Shown: positions 17,549 to 26,136 of the stretch, in pieces | Position numbering within the stretch: the first letter of the stretch is position 1 | Layout: each line of letters begins with the position of its first letter | From: JANQMY01 sp965227095 | GTDB taxonomy: Bacteria; Pseudomonadota; Alphaproteobacteria; JANQMY01 | Direction of reading: 5' to 3' | Assembly: GCA_965227095.1 (NCBI GenBank) | Contig: CBDDFL010000002.1 | Location: 1,116,001 to 1,180,000 of the forward strand | Length of the DNA stretch: 64,000 nt | Translations under genes and position numbers: made by a program | Notes under the pieces: generated by a model | Databases searched by the model: none | What the model was told of the DNA's origin: nothing | Seen by the model: the letters and a program-made list of their open reading frames with translations, nothing else

Positions 17549-17582
17549 AAAAGGAGGCTGCAATATCAGCCTCCTTTTTTTG
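17549..17582 (+). terminator. Rho-independent terminator after flaG
   Basis: A 12-bp perfect stem, AAAAGGAGGCTG (17549-17560) with CAGCCTCCTTTT (17567-17578), a 6-nt loop and a run of T. A textbook intrinsic terminator. Confidence 0.92.
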
Positions 17583-17610
17583 TGGCCATGGGGCGGACTT
17601 GCCGGGCAAA

Positions 17611-17625
17611 CGGCAGAACTTGCCG
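17611..17625 (+). promoter_or_regulatory. FlbD (ftr)-like element upstream of flagellin 2
   Basis: CGGCAGAACTTGCCG is a 15-bp inverted repeat (CGGCA/TGCCG). It has the same length and outer sequence as CGGCAAATTTTGCCG upstream of flgI. It lies about 80-90 bp upstream of the sigma-54 promoter. A second dyad, TTGCCGGGCAA (17599-17609), adjoins it. FlbD binding is inferred. Confidence 0.55.
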
Positions 17626-17702
17626 CATGGTTATCTCATGGGGCAAACGCGGACAAACGAAAAAAATAAATAAAAACAATAACTTAAATGTATTTTGGAA
17701 AT

Positions 17703-17717
17703 TGGCACGGGCTTTGC
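17703..17717 (+). promoter_or_regulatory. Sigma-54 promoter of flagellin 2
   Basis: TGGCACGGGCTTTGC matches TGGCAC-N5-TTGC exactly, with GG-N10-GC spacing. It is 66 bp upstream of the flagellin ATG. Confidence 0.92.
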
Positions 17718-17783
17718 CTTTTCTATGCCGAAAGCTTCACAACTCGTTCCGAGGCTGGAGAAGTCGGCAAAGGAGAGTAAGTC

Positions 17784-18614
17784 ATGGTATTGTCCGTCAA
17801 CACAAACGTATCCGCGGCTATTGCGCTTCAGAACCTGGAGTCAACCAACCGCTCATTATCAAGCACTCAGAACCGCATCAGCACAGGTCTGCGTATCGGC
17901 AGCGCTAAAGACAATGCGGCCGTTTACGCCATCGCCCAGAACGAACGGGCCGATGTCGGCGCGCTTGATGCGATCAAACAAAGTGTCCAGCGTGCCATCA
18001 GTGTTACGGACATTGCCTTGGCGGCAGGCGAAACAGTTTCCGATTTGCTTGTGCAATTGAAAGAGACTGCGGTTGCCGCAAACGATCCGTCCTTGGATTC
18101 ATTTTCTCGCCAAGCATTGAACGAAGATTTTCAGGCATTGCTTCGCCAAATTCAAACATCAGTGGACAATGCGACATTCGATGGCGCGAACCTGATCAAT
18201 AACTCGCTGACCCAGGGCTTGACTGTCTTGGCGGATTCCGAAGCCGCGAATACCATTACGGTTGGCAGCGAAAATCTATCAACAGGCGGCCCTCTGTTGA
18301 CATTGTCCGTCACGTCGAGTGTGTTGACGCTCACGCAAGCTGCGACGTCTTTGTCACAGCTGAACACAAGCCTTGCAAATGTGAACTCCGCGCTTGCGCG
18401 ATTGGGGAGTTCCGGCAAAGCGCTTGAAACACATCTGGTATTTGTCGGTAAACTTCAAGATACGCTTGTTGGGGGGATCGGTAACTTGGTCGATGCGGAC
18501 CTTGCCGAAGAAAGCGCGAGATTGCAGGCGTTACAGGTGAAACAACAGCTCGGTGCCCAGGCGCTGTCGATTGCGAACCAGTCACCGCAGATCGTGCTGT
18601 CGTTGTTCCAGTAA
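17784..18614 (+). CDS. Flagellin 2
   Basis: A 276-residue flagellin starting VLSVNTNVSAAIALQNLEST and ending IANQSPQIVLSLFQ, with a strong AGGAGAG ribosome site. It has the same short central region as flagellin 1 but a clearly different sequence there (for example NNSLTQGLTVLADSEAANT). It is therefore a distinct filament subunit, not a recent duplicate, although the 3' ends share identical DNA. Alphaproteobacteria often build filaments from several flagellins laid down in order. Confidence 0.95.
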   Translation: MVLSVNTNVSAAIALQNLESTNRSLSSTQNRISTGLRIGSAKDNAAVYAIAQNERADVGALDAIKQSVQRAISVTDIALAAGETVSDLLVQLKETAVAANDPSLDSFSRQALNEDFQALLRQIQTSVDNATFDGANLINNSLTQGLTVLADSEAANTITVGSENLSTGGPLLTLSVTSSVLTLTQAATSLSQLNTSLANVNSALARLGSSGKALETHLVFVGKLQDTLVGGIGNLVDADLAEESARLQALQVKQQLGAQALSIANQSPQIVLSLFQ

Positions 18615-18640
18615 GACCAACGTTGACGGATACCAAAACT

Positions 18641-18665
18641 GGGCCGCTTTCGCGGCCCTTTTTTT
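18641..18665. terminator. Terminator between flagellin 2 and pseC
   Basis: GGGCCGC (18641-18647) and GCGGCCC (18652-18658) with a TTTC loop, then seven T. It serves flagellin 2 and ends where the convergent pseC gene ends. Confidence 0.92.
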
Positions 18666-19902
18666 ATGCTTTCAAAATGTCGATAAGAGCGCCAACCACG
18701 TAATGCACGTCTTCATCCTGCATGTCGACGAATAGAGGCAGGCTCAAGCACGTGTTGTAATAGGATACAGCGCCCGGCCAAATTTCGTTGGGGTCCTTGC
18801 TGTCCATGGATGGCTGATAGTAGGGGTGCATGAATAGCGGAATGTAGTGAACTTGACTTCCGATGTTGGCGTCGCGCAGCTCCTTCATCACAGATGCGCG
18901 CGATGTGCCAAGCTTTTCAAAGTCAATTTGGACGACAAAAAGATGCCACGCATTTTCGGAATGTCCCGTTCGCGCAAGCGGACGCACCAAATCGGCATGG
19001 GGAGTTAAAAGTTCTGTGTACAGATCCGCCAGGCGGCGCCGAGAATGAACGAAGCGGTCGAGCTTCTCAAGCTGGCTGAGGCCAAGCGCGCAATTAATGT
19101 CGCTGGTTCGATAATTCAGGCCAAGCTCTTGCATTTCATAATACCAGGGATTGGGACCTGTTTCGGCTTCTAGGCCATTCTCTTTATGTTCCCAAAGATG
19201 CGGGTTGCGTTCCACGCCATGACCGCGAAGCTTCTTCAGGTTCATGGCAATGCGTTCCGAATTGGTCACGATCGCGCCCCCTTCGCCCATGGCAATGGAT
19301 TTCACGGGATGGAACGAAAACACCGACAGTTCTTCCATGGGACCATCGGCAATCGGTTTCACGCGGTTTCCAGAACGTATCTCCGCGCCCAACGCATGGC
19401 ACGCGTCGTGAAGCAGAGCGGCTTGGTTTTGGACGGCAATGTCCCGCAGCGCTAACAAGTCTTCGCATTGACCAGCAAAATGGACGTTGAAAATTGCATC
19501 AACAGACCCTTTGCAGCAGCGGTTAATGGCTTTGTCCAATGTGTCTGGCGACATAAGACCAGTCGCTGGATCTATATCCGCGATGACGACCTTTGCCCCC
19601 GTCAGGCGTGCGGCATTCGCCGTCGCAACAAAGGTGTTGGCGGGAACAATAACGGTCGCGTTTTCATTAAGGCCTAAATGCAGGGCGGCAAGGTGCAGTC
19701 CCGCCGTGCCATTGGCGCATGATACGGCGAAACGGGCCCCGGTTTTTTCGGCGAGTTTTTCCTCGAACTGTTCGGTAACAGGCCCCGTTGTCAGCCAGTC
19801 GCTGCGTAGAACATTGGCAACGGCGGCAATGTCGGCTTCGTCAATATGCTGACGGTTATAAGGAAGAAAGGATCTTTGAGCGCTTTTTTTTAGGTGAAGC
19901 AT
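18664..19902 (-). CDS. pseC: PseC-like sugar aminotransferase (DegT family)
   Basis: A 412-residue PLP enzyme of the DegT/DnrJ/EryC1 family. The Schiff-base lysine is Lys201 in FSFHPVKSIAMGEGG. NGTAGLHLAALHLG and the NYRTSDINCALGLSQLEKLD segment are typical of PseC/SpsC. It converts the 4-keto sugar made by PseB into UDP-4-amino-4,6-dideoxy-L-AltNAc, step two of pseudaminic acid synthesis. Its start overlaps the pseB end by 13 nt. A different amino sugar product is possible, but pairing with pseB supports this call. It ends at the flagellin terminator. Confidence 0.88.
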   Translation of the reverse strand: MLHLKKSAQRSFLPYNRQHIDEADIAAVANVLRSDWLTTGPVTEQFEEKLAEKTGARFAVSCANGTAGLHLAALHLGLNENATVIVPANTFVATANAARLTGAKVVIADIDPATGLMSPDTLDKAINRCCKGSVDAIFNVHFAGQCEDLLALRDIAVQNQAALLHDACHALGAEIRSGNRVKPIADGPMEELSVFSFHPVKSIAMGEGGAIVTNSERIAMNLKKLRGHGVERNPHLWEHKENGLEAETGPNPWYYEMQELGLNYRTSDINCALGLSQLEKLDRFVHSRRRLADLYTELLTPHADLVRPLARTGHSENAWHLFVVQIDFEKLGTSRASVMKELRDANIGSQVHYIPLFMHPYYQPSMDSKDPNEIWPGAVSYYNTCLSLPLFVDMQDEDVHYVVGALIDILKA

Positions 19903-21002
19903 CTGGACAACATTTCCTGGAGGCCTCTTGCATCGAGGCGTTCCACATTGGTGTGACTAGCGTACTCGAAACCTTCCGGGACCTCCCGTGCGCCATTATT
20001 GAGATAGGGCGCGGTGGAAAATCCGGAGAATGAAGGTACGATGACGTAACGGTCATCCAATTCCAGGGTCATCCGGCTGTCGTCTTGCGGCACCATAACT
20101 TCATGCAATTTCTCGCCAGGTCGGATGCCAATAATTTTATGCGGAATATTGGGCGCAATGGTGTGCGCCAGATCCACGGTTCTCATGCTGGGGATTTTGG
20201 GGACGAATATCTCGCCACCGCGCATCATCGCCATGGACGACAATACGAAGCTTACGCCTTGATCAAGCGTGATCCAAAACCGCGTCATGCGTTCGTCAGT
20301 AATGGGTAAGAAGTCGGCCTTTTCCTCCACAAGTTTTTGGAAGAAAGGCATTACACTGCCGCGCGATCCGACGACATTGCCGTATCTTACAACGGAAAAG
20401 CGCGTGCCGTCTGCGCCGCTCAGATTGTTTGCGGCGACAAAAATCTTGTCGGAGGCAAGTTTGCTGGCCCCATACAGATTGACCGGATTGGCGGCCTTGT
20501 CGGTGGAGAGGGCGATCACCGCCTTCACATTCCGTCGGATTGCGGCATTCGCGATGTTCTCAGCGCCGACCACATTCGTATTGATACATTCGAAGGGATT
20601 GTATTCGGCAATGGGGACTTGTTTCATGGCGGCTGCGTGGACCACATAGTCCACATCCCGCATCGCCATTTCCAGGCGGTCGCGATTGCGCACATCACCA
20701 ATGAAATACCGCATGAATCCATATTTTTCGATCGGGAATTGCTGAGCCATTTCATATTGCTTCAGCTCGTCGCGCGAAAAGATGATGACTTTGCGTGGCT
20801 TGTATTTCTGAATGACCGTGTTGACAAAGTGTTTGCCAAACGACCCTGTGCCGCCGGTAACGAGTATAACTTTATCGTCCAAGTCCATCCAAGGGCTTTC
20901 AAACCCACGCACTTGGAACGGTTGCAGATCGATATTATCCGATTTACGGCGTTTTACCTGTGGCCGCTTTTGCGGCGATACATTTAAACTTGTTTTTGAC
21001 AT
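19890..21002 (-). CDS. pseB: PseB-like UDP-GlcNAc 4,6-dehydratase (5-inverting)
   Basis: An extended SDR enzyme with the NAD motif VTGGTGSFGKHF, catalytic-type STDKAANPVNLYGASK (T-D-K and Y-x3-K) and GIRPGEKLHE. It is short like PseB rather than the long membrane WbpM type. It starts pseudaminic acid synthesis from UDP-GlcNAc. The ATG at 21002 follows GAGG. It adds a basic N-terminal tail of 38 residues before the usual start (MDLDDKVILVTGG, ATG at 20888), so either start may be used. A 135-bp gap with a hairpin separates it from the GH57-like gene upstream, so it may have its own promoter. Confidence 0.9.
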   Translation of the reverse strand: MSKTSLNVSPQKRPQVKRRKSDNIDLQPFQVRGFESPWMDLDDKVILVTGGTGSFGKHFVNTVIQKYKPRKVIIFSRDELKQYEMAQQFPIEKYGFMRYFIGDVRNRDRLEMAMRDVDYVVHAAAMKQVPIAEYNPFECINTNVVGAENIANAAIRRNVKAVIALSTDKAANPVNLYGASKLASDKIFVAANNLSGADGTRFSVVRYGNVVGSRGSVMPFFQKLVEEKADFLPITDERMTRFWITLDQGVSFVLSSMAMMRGGEIFVPKIPSMRTVDLAHTIAPNIPHKIIGIRPGEKLHEVMVPQDDSRMTLELDDRYVIVPSFSGFSTAPYLNNGAREVPEGFEYASHTNVERLDARGLQEMLSRCFT

Positions 21003-21091
21003 TGCCTCAGCCAGGCGATCTGTTTCCCACAAATCCAGATTGGTCGAATATGCTTAACAAACTTCAAACCGGATACGTTTGGCCCGGTGTT

Positions 21092-21110
21092 TTGTGCCTT
21101 TCGGGCACAA
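21092..21110 (-). other. Hairpin between GH57-like gene and pseB
   Basis: TTGTGCC (21092-21098) and GGCACAA (21104-21110) form a 7-bp stem with a short loop inside the only sizeable gap of the sugar operon. There is no T-run in the direction of transcription, so partial attenuation or RNA processing is as likely as termination. Confidence 0.4.
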
Positions 21111-21137
21111 CTCCTTAATAAGAGGTAAACGGAGTAA

Positions 21138-23102
21138 TCACCCAGACAGCGTATAAGACAATTCCGGACCAAAAATGGTATGTTGTCCGGCCTTACGGGT
21201 CTCATCGAATTCCAGTGCGGTCAGGGAGAGGCGGCAGAACGTGCGGTCGCCAACGGGCTTATGGGTGACCAGGCCCGCCACAGTCGCCTTGCTGTGGTCG
21301 GCGGAAAGACGCACCCGCTGATCCTTATCTCCAATATCGAGCCATTCTTCCGTCATGCCAACGGCACAATTGGCGGACACTTGTAGCGAAATTGGAGCGC
21401 CATGATCCACCATCTTGCCCTTTAACGAAAACTCCTCATAGTCGCGACCGCCATTATGGGTCCGATAAGTGAGATCGTTTTGGTTGAACGCGTCAGGATT
21501 CAGGGTGATGCCCCCAATCCGAAGACAGGCCGGCCGATCGATTTGCCATCCGAAGGCGGTATCAAAGCGAATGCTACGCAGAGAATTCGATACCGTAATC
21601 GTCTTATGGATGGGGCCGAGGCGGGTTTCAATTTTGGCTGACAGAACGACATCACCGCTTTTCGGACTGATCTCGATATCCGGGTCAACTTTCTCAAGAT
21701 CCGTTACTTTTGGTTCTCCGGGAATTTCGAAGACGCTAAGACCGCTATACCAATCGGCGCCCAGGCGAATGTCGTCGAAATATCCATGGGGCAGTGTTCG
21801 GCACACAGGCGGCCGATTGTGCGTTTCTTCGCCGCCGAACCATAAATTTTCTATCGCGAGACCGCGCCGTTTACTGAATTCAACCCGCACACTTGCTGTG
21901 GTGATGCGCACATATTTTTCATCCTCTGATATCACAGGGATGAAGCTCGCTTGCACTTCACGGGGAAGCGAAATTGCGTGTGCGGAACCGGTCGCCGTAT
22001 TTTGTTTCGCCAAGCGGTTTTGAAAATCGCTCCAGCGTTTTGCGGTGATATGCGTTCTGAAGTCGCTGCTCCAAAGGTAGCAGAGCTCTCGCCAATCTTC
22101 CTCGGTCGCGCTGGGATCGCATTTCAAGTTTTTATAGATGCGCCAGCAGGTGGCGTTGATTTTTGAATCGTCACGCCCTGTGACGGCCCAGCGCGTAATA
22201 TTGTATTTCTGCTGTTTTTTGACCGGAACGGGATATTCCGGTGTCTCAAGGTGAAGCGGTGCGTCCGACGTGTTGGGGAAGCTCTTTGCGAGTATCCCTG
22301 TTGGGCTCAGAAATTCGATGTTGGGATTTGCCGCCAATTCGGCTAATGCCGAGCGCAGCCGATCCCATTCACTTGTTTTGCCTAGGTCGGCCTCTGTTGC
22401 CAGGCGCCCCGGACGGAAATCAAAGATCTCCGCATCGTTGCCATACAATGCCAGGCAGCGATCTTCGTCGCCGATTTGGCTGTTTATATAGGTGAGGTAA
22501 TCCGATAGCGGAAGATCACCATGGGCCAACCGTTGCAGTTTCTGGAAGGCGATCGTATTGGTCCAAAGGAGATTGATCGTGGATCCGTCAACTCCCACTG
22601 CTTTTTGGGGAGCGTAACGGAGGGTTTTAGGCCATTCGCCATGGAAGGACGCCACATTGTCATAGTCCATGACGATGGTTTTGTATCCGCATTCCAAGTA
22701 GATCGGGACGATCCCGCACGAATAAGCTTGCTCGTTGACGAGCGCGACGGACGGTTGGTGTCCAAGAAGTTTTTGGTAGACATCATGGCCGAATTTGAGA
22801 TTGGCGCGGGAAATATCCGCAGGCACCAGCGGACCAATGAGTTGGCTGTACCCAGAGCCGATTAACTCGACCAAGCCGTCCGCCATAAGGTTCTTTAGTT
22901 TGTCGATCCATGAAGAATCAATACGAGAGATTTCCTCCAGCGTATAACCAGATGCTTCAAGACCGATCGGCACCGATAAGTCTTCGGCCATGTGTAGCAA
23001 GGGCCAATAGCATTTCTTCACAAGTTCAGGCCGCCTCTCTTCATCAATGGAAGAGAAGCTGATGTTCAAGTGAAAGACGCAAAATGTATAAAGCTTACCC
23101 AT
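21138..23102 (-). CDS. GH57-like (beta/alpha)7-barrel glycosidase or transferase
   Basis: A 654-residue protein. The N-terminal part (FHLNISFSSIDEERRP, PIGLEASGYTLEEI, VELIGSGYSQLIGPLVP, NEQAYSCGIVPIYLECGYKTIVMDYDN) follows the glycoside hydrolase 57 pattern in which Glu and Asp of the barrel act on alpha-glucan-like substrates. The C-terminal 300 residues look like a beta-sandwich. There is no signal peptide, so it is cytoplasmic. It is translated 5 nt after the ATP-grasp gene and is part of the sugar operon. It could trim or transfer a sugar in making the flagellar or surface glycan. Substrate unknown. Confidence 0.72.
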   Translation of the reverse strand: MGKLYTFCVFHLNISFSSIDEERRPELVKKCYWPLLHMAEDLSVPIGLEASGYTLEEISRIDSSWIDKLKNLMADGLVELIGSGYSQLIGPLVPADISRANLKFGHDVYQKLLGHQPSVALVNEQAYSCGIVPIYLECGYKTIVMDYDNVASFHGEWPKTLRYAPQKAVGVDGSTINLLWTNTIAFQKLQRLAHGDLPLSDYLTYINSQIGDEDRCLALYGNDAEIFDFRPGRLATEADLGKTSEWDRLRSALAELAANPNIEFLSPTGILAKSFPNTSDAPLHLETPEYPVPVKKQQKYNITRWAVTGRDDSKINATCWRIYKNLKCDPSATEEDWRELCYLWSSDFRTHITAKRWSDFQNRLAKQNTATGSAHAISLPREVQASFIPVISEDEKYVRITTASVRVEFSKRRGLAIENLWFGGEETHNRPPVCRTLPHGYFDDIRLGADWYSGLSVFEIPGEPKVTDLEKVDPDIEISPKSGDVVLSAKIETRLGPIHKTITVSNSLRSIRFDTAFGWQIDRPACLRIGGITLNPDAFNQNDLTYRTHNGGRDYEEFSLKGKMVDHGAPISLQVSANCAVGMTEEWLDIGDKDQRVRLSADHSKATVAGLVTHKPVGDRTFCRLSLTALEFDETRKAGQHTIFGPELSYTLSG

Positions 23103-23107
23103 AATAC

Positions 23108-24376
23108 TTACGCTGTGACTGAAAGGCGTGCTTCTGATGTGGTCGTCGGTGAAACCGGAACGACATCGAACTCTAGCGTATCGATGGCGTTTTGGGCGCG
23201 CTGCGCGGCTTCTTTAGCGCTGCGGCCGGATGCAATCACCATAGCGACCCGCGACGTTGTATTTTCCGTCGGCTGAATAATATCGCCCACGGCGGCGGAT
23301 ATCATGAGCTCCTCGACACCGGGCAGGTTGCGGGCGGTCATCCCGCGCCGGATATCCGTGATCCGTCCTGGTTCGATGAATTTATAGCGCTGAGCGATTG
23401 GCGTGTTGAATTTTGGTGTTAGGTCTTTTGGGTTCAGCGGTTCGCCCAAGGCTTGTTTGATCACATTGCCGACGAAATCGACACCCGTGTTTAAGGGAAT
23501 TTCCAATGTGCAGAAATAACCGCCGCTTAAACGGGCCGCCAATTCAATAATAAAGGGCTTGCCCTTGTGAAAAACCATGTCGCCTTTCACATTGCCGTTC
23601 TGAATGCCGAGGCTCGCAGCCGCCCGTTCCACCACGTCGCAAATGGCAGCTTGGGCATCTTCTGGAAGGTGGCTAGGCAGATCGCCGCCATTTTCGATAA
23701 AGAAAGGCGCGAAGCGTTCCAGATATTCATAGTTTCGATCTGAAAATCCAGGCGTGTAGGCTTTGCCGTCGAGGATTATGGATTCGGTGGAGATCTGAGG
23801 GCCGTCCAGATATTCCTCAACCATTACCCGTTGTGTGGGTGATTGGTCATAAGCTTTTTGAAAAGCGACTGACAGATCCGTGCAGCTGTCAATGCGCTGG
23901 ACACCTCGGCTGCCTCTGCTGTCCGCCGGTTTGATGACCAACGGTTTTTTCTGTTGGCAGACGATTTTGCACAAGTCTTGCACGTCGGCAACCGGCTGAA
24001 ACCAAGGCGCCGGAACACCGTTTTTTGAGAATTGCTCTTTCATTGCCAGCTTGTCAGCGGCGAGATGGGCGGACTGTTCGGAAATGCCTGGCAAGGTCAA
24101 CGCATTGGTAATCGCGGCGACGGAGCGCGGCACATCGGCGCCTAAACACATCACCCCATCTATTTTGCGGACATTCGCGTTGTAATGAAGAGCGGCATTG
24201 AGGGTCTGCTCCACATCATAAGTGGACGCAATCAACGCATCGTCCGCTGCCTTGATGCCGGGCGCGTCGGGGTTCATATCCGACACAACCACATGCAGCC
24301 CGCGCGCTTTGGCCAGTTCAATGCCGTGTACGGCTTCTATGCCGCCACTCACAATCAACAGTGTTTTCTTGGACAT
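23108..24376 (-). CDS. ATP-grasp ligase
   Basis: A 422-residue ATP-grasp enzyme. It has an N-terminal Rossmann-like domain (LLIVSGGIEAVHGIELAKARG), a lysine-containing ATP loop PLVIKPADSRGSRGVQRI, VMVEEYLDGPQ and the metal-binding VKGDMVFHKGKPFIIELAARLSGGYFC. Enzymes of this shape form C-N bonds through acyl-phosphate intermediates, like PurT or D-Ala-D-Ala ligase relatives. In a sugar operon it could add an amino acid or amide to an amino or carboxy sugar. The start overlaps the SDR stop by one base. Substrate is inferred only from context. Confidence 0.82.
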   Translation of the reverse strand: MSKKTLLIVSGGIEAVHGIELAKARGLHVVVSDMNPDAPGIKAADDALIASTYDVEQTLNAALHYNANVRKIDGVMCLGADVPRSVAAITNALTLPGISEQSAHLAADKLAMKEQFSKNGVPAPWFQPVADVQDLCKIVCQQKKPLVIKPADSRGSRGVQRIDSCTDLSVAFQKAYDQSPTQRVMVEEYLDGPQISTESIILDGKAYTPGFSDRNYEYLERFAPFFIENGGDLPSHLPEDAQAAICDVVERAAASLGIQNGNVKGDMVFHKGKPFIIELAARLSGGYFCTLEIPLNTGVDFVGNVIKQALGEPLNPKDLTPKFNTPIAQRYKFIEPGRITDIRRGMTARNLPGVEELMISAAVGDIIQPTENTTSRVAMVIASGRSAKEAAQRAQNAIDTLEFDVVPVSPTTTSEARLSVTA

Positions 24377-25131
24377 TAGAAGTAGAGGCCCCCATTCACA
24401 TTGAGGGTCTGGGCGGTGATGTAGCTGGATTGGTCGCTGGCCAAGTAAATGGCCGCGTCGGCCACTTCCGAGGGGGCGCCCATCCGCTTCATCACAATGT
24501 TTTCCGCAGCTTGGACCACAGCACCAGATTGCAGACCGGCGGCGGCCATTTCTGAATCGATCAGCCCGGCAGCGATCGTGTTGCAGCGAATGCCGTCGGC
24601 GGCGGCGAAACGTGCGATCACTTGCGATAGGGAAATAAGCCCGGCTTTGCTCGCCGCGTAATGCGCCGTGCGGGGGCCGCCATATTGTCCGCTAACGGAG
24701 CCAATATTGATGATGCTCGCATTGCCGGATTGTTTGAGATAGGGCAGGGCTTCCTGGGCGCAGATAAAGGGGCCTTTAAGGTTGACCCCCAGAATGGCGT
24801 CCCAATCATCATCGCTGATTTCATTAAAGTCGGTCGGCTTGTTGATGCCCGCATTGTTGACAAGGACATCCAAACCGTCGAGCGCTTTGTTGGCCGAGAC
24901 GATCGCGTTCCGGATGGAGTCGCGATCCGGAATTTTCATCTCGATCGCGGCGGTCGCGCGGCCCAGCGCGGCAATGTCTTCGGAAACGATGGCAGCCATT
25001 TCCGATTTGGTGTTGTAGGTAACAGCCACATCGGCGCCCGCGTCGGCCATGCCCATGGCGATAGCTTTGCCGATGCCTCTGCTGCCCCCGGTAACAAGAA
25101 CTTTGCGTCCTTTTAAGACCTCATTGGTCAT
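24376..25131 (-). CDS. Short-chain dehydrogenase/reductase (FabG-like)
   Basis: A 251-residue classical SDR with VTGGSRGIGKAIA near the N-terminus, NNAG, INIGSVSGQYG and the catalytic YAASKAG (Y-x3-K). It resembles 3-oxoacyl-ACP reductases in sequence, but its place in a sugar operon suggests reduction of a keto sugar or polyol. It lies 9 nt after the transketolase C-terminal half and overlaps the ATP-grasp gene by one base, so expression is coupled. Confidence 0.85.
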   Translation of the reverse strand: MTNEVLKGRKVLVTGGSRGIGKAIAMGMADAGADVAVTYNTKSEMAAIVSEDIAALGRATAAIEMKIPDRDSIRNAIVSANKALDGLDVLVNNAGINKPTDFNEISDDDWDAILGVNLKGPFICAQEALPYLKQSGNASIINIGSVSGQYGGPRTAHYAASKAGLISLSQVIARFAAADGIRCNTIAAGLIDSEMAAAGLQSGAVVQAAENIVMKRMGAPSEVADAAIYLASDQSSYITAQTLNVNGGLYF

Positions 25132-25140
25132 GGCTCTGTC

Positions 25141-26136
25141 CTAGCGTTGGTTTTTGCGTGCGATGGCACGTTTCGCGGCGGCCGCGATAAAGGGGGCGGT
25201 TAGCCCGTAATGATCGGCCAGCTCGTCGGGTTCGCCGGATTCACCGAATGTGTCTTGAACACCCACAAATTCGATGGGGCAGGGAACGGATTGGGCTAAA
25301 GATTCCGACACGGCAGACCCCAATCCCCCCATAATGTTGTGGTCTTCGCAGGTCACGAAACAGCCGGTCTCTAAGGCGCAGGTTTGCAGAGCCGCCGTAT
25401 CGATCGGTTTGATCGTTGCCATATTGAGAACCCGTGCCGAGATGTTTTCTTCCGCCAACAGATCAGCGGCGTCACACGCACGGGCGACTTCCACGCCGCA
25501 TGCGACCAGCGTAACATCACGGCCGTCTCGCAAGACACTTGCCTTACCGATTTCAAAGTTGTGGTTATCCGGGATGACCCGTTGGGCGGGGCTGCGGCCC
25601 GTGCGCATATAAACCGGCCCCTCATGTTTCAAAACCGCTTCGGTGGCCAATTGCATCTCATATGGGTCCGCCGGCGAAATCACCGCCATCCCGGGGATGG
25701 CGCGGAAGGCCGCAATGTCTTCTAAGCATTGGGCGGAACCACCGTCGGGTCCCACATCCAAACCTGGATGGCTCGCGACGATTTTCACATTGCGGTTTGT
25801 GTACGCAATGGACAACCGAGCCTGTTCAACCGCTCGCAAGCAAAACACGGCGAAGGTAGTCACAATGGGGGTTAGGCCCGATGCCGCCATGCCGCCGGCG
25901 ACCGACATCATATTCTGTTCGGCAATGCCAAACTGAAAGAAGCGGTCCGGGTGGCTTTTGCGAAAATGATGAACGCCCGTGCCACCGGCAATATCCGCAT
26001 CCAGCACAACAACGTCCGGGTACTGGTCGGCCAGAGCCGACAGGGTTTTTCCGAATGACTCTCGAAGGGAATCGCCGGAGGTTCCGATTAGCTGCGGAGT
26101 GGTGTCTGCTGTGAGCGCGTTAGTTGACGATGCCAT
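25141..26136 (-). CDS. Transketolase-like protein, C-terminal half
   Basis: A 331-residue protein carrying the pyrimidine-binding and C-terminal transketolase domains. It shows DADIAGGTGVHHFRKSHP, FQFGIAEQNMMSVAGG (with the Glu that activates thiamine diphosphate) and VTCEDHNIMGGLGSAV. It overlaps the N-terminal half gene by 17 nt; the two halves together make an active two-subunit transketolase-type enzyme. Split forms outside central metabolism usually serve special pathways. Here it would transfer a two-carbon keto unit to or from a sugar of the surface glycan pathway (inferred). Confidence 0.87.
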   Translation of the reverse strand: MASSTNALTADTTPQLIGTSGDSLRESFGKTLSALADQYPDVVVLDADIAGGTGVHHFRKSHPDRFFQFGIAEQNMMSVAGGMAASGLTPIVTTFAVFCLRAVEQARLSIAYTNRNVKIVASHPGLDVGPDGGSAQCLEDIAAFRAIPGMAVISPADPYEMQLATEAVLKHEGPVYMRTGRSPAQRVIPDNHNFEIGKASVLRDGRDVTLVACGVEVARACDAADLLAEENISARVLNMATIKPIDTAALQTCALETGCFVTCEDHNIMGGLGSAVSESLAQSVPCPIEFVGVQDTFGESGEPDELADHYGLTAPFIAAAAKRAIARKNQR

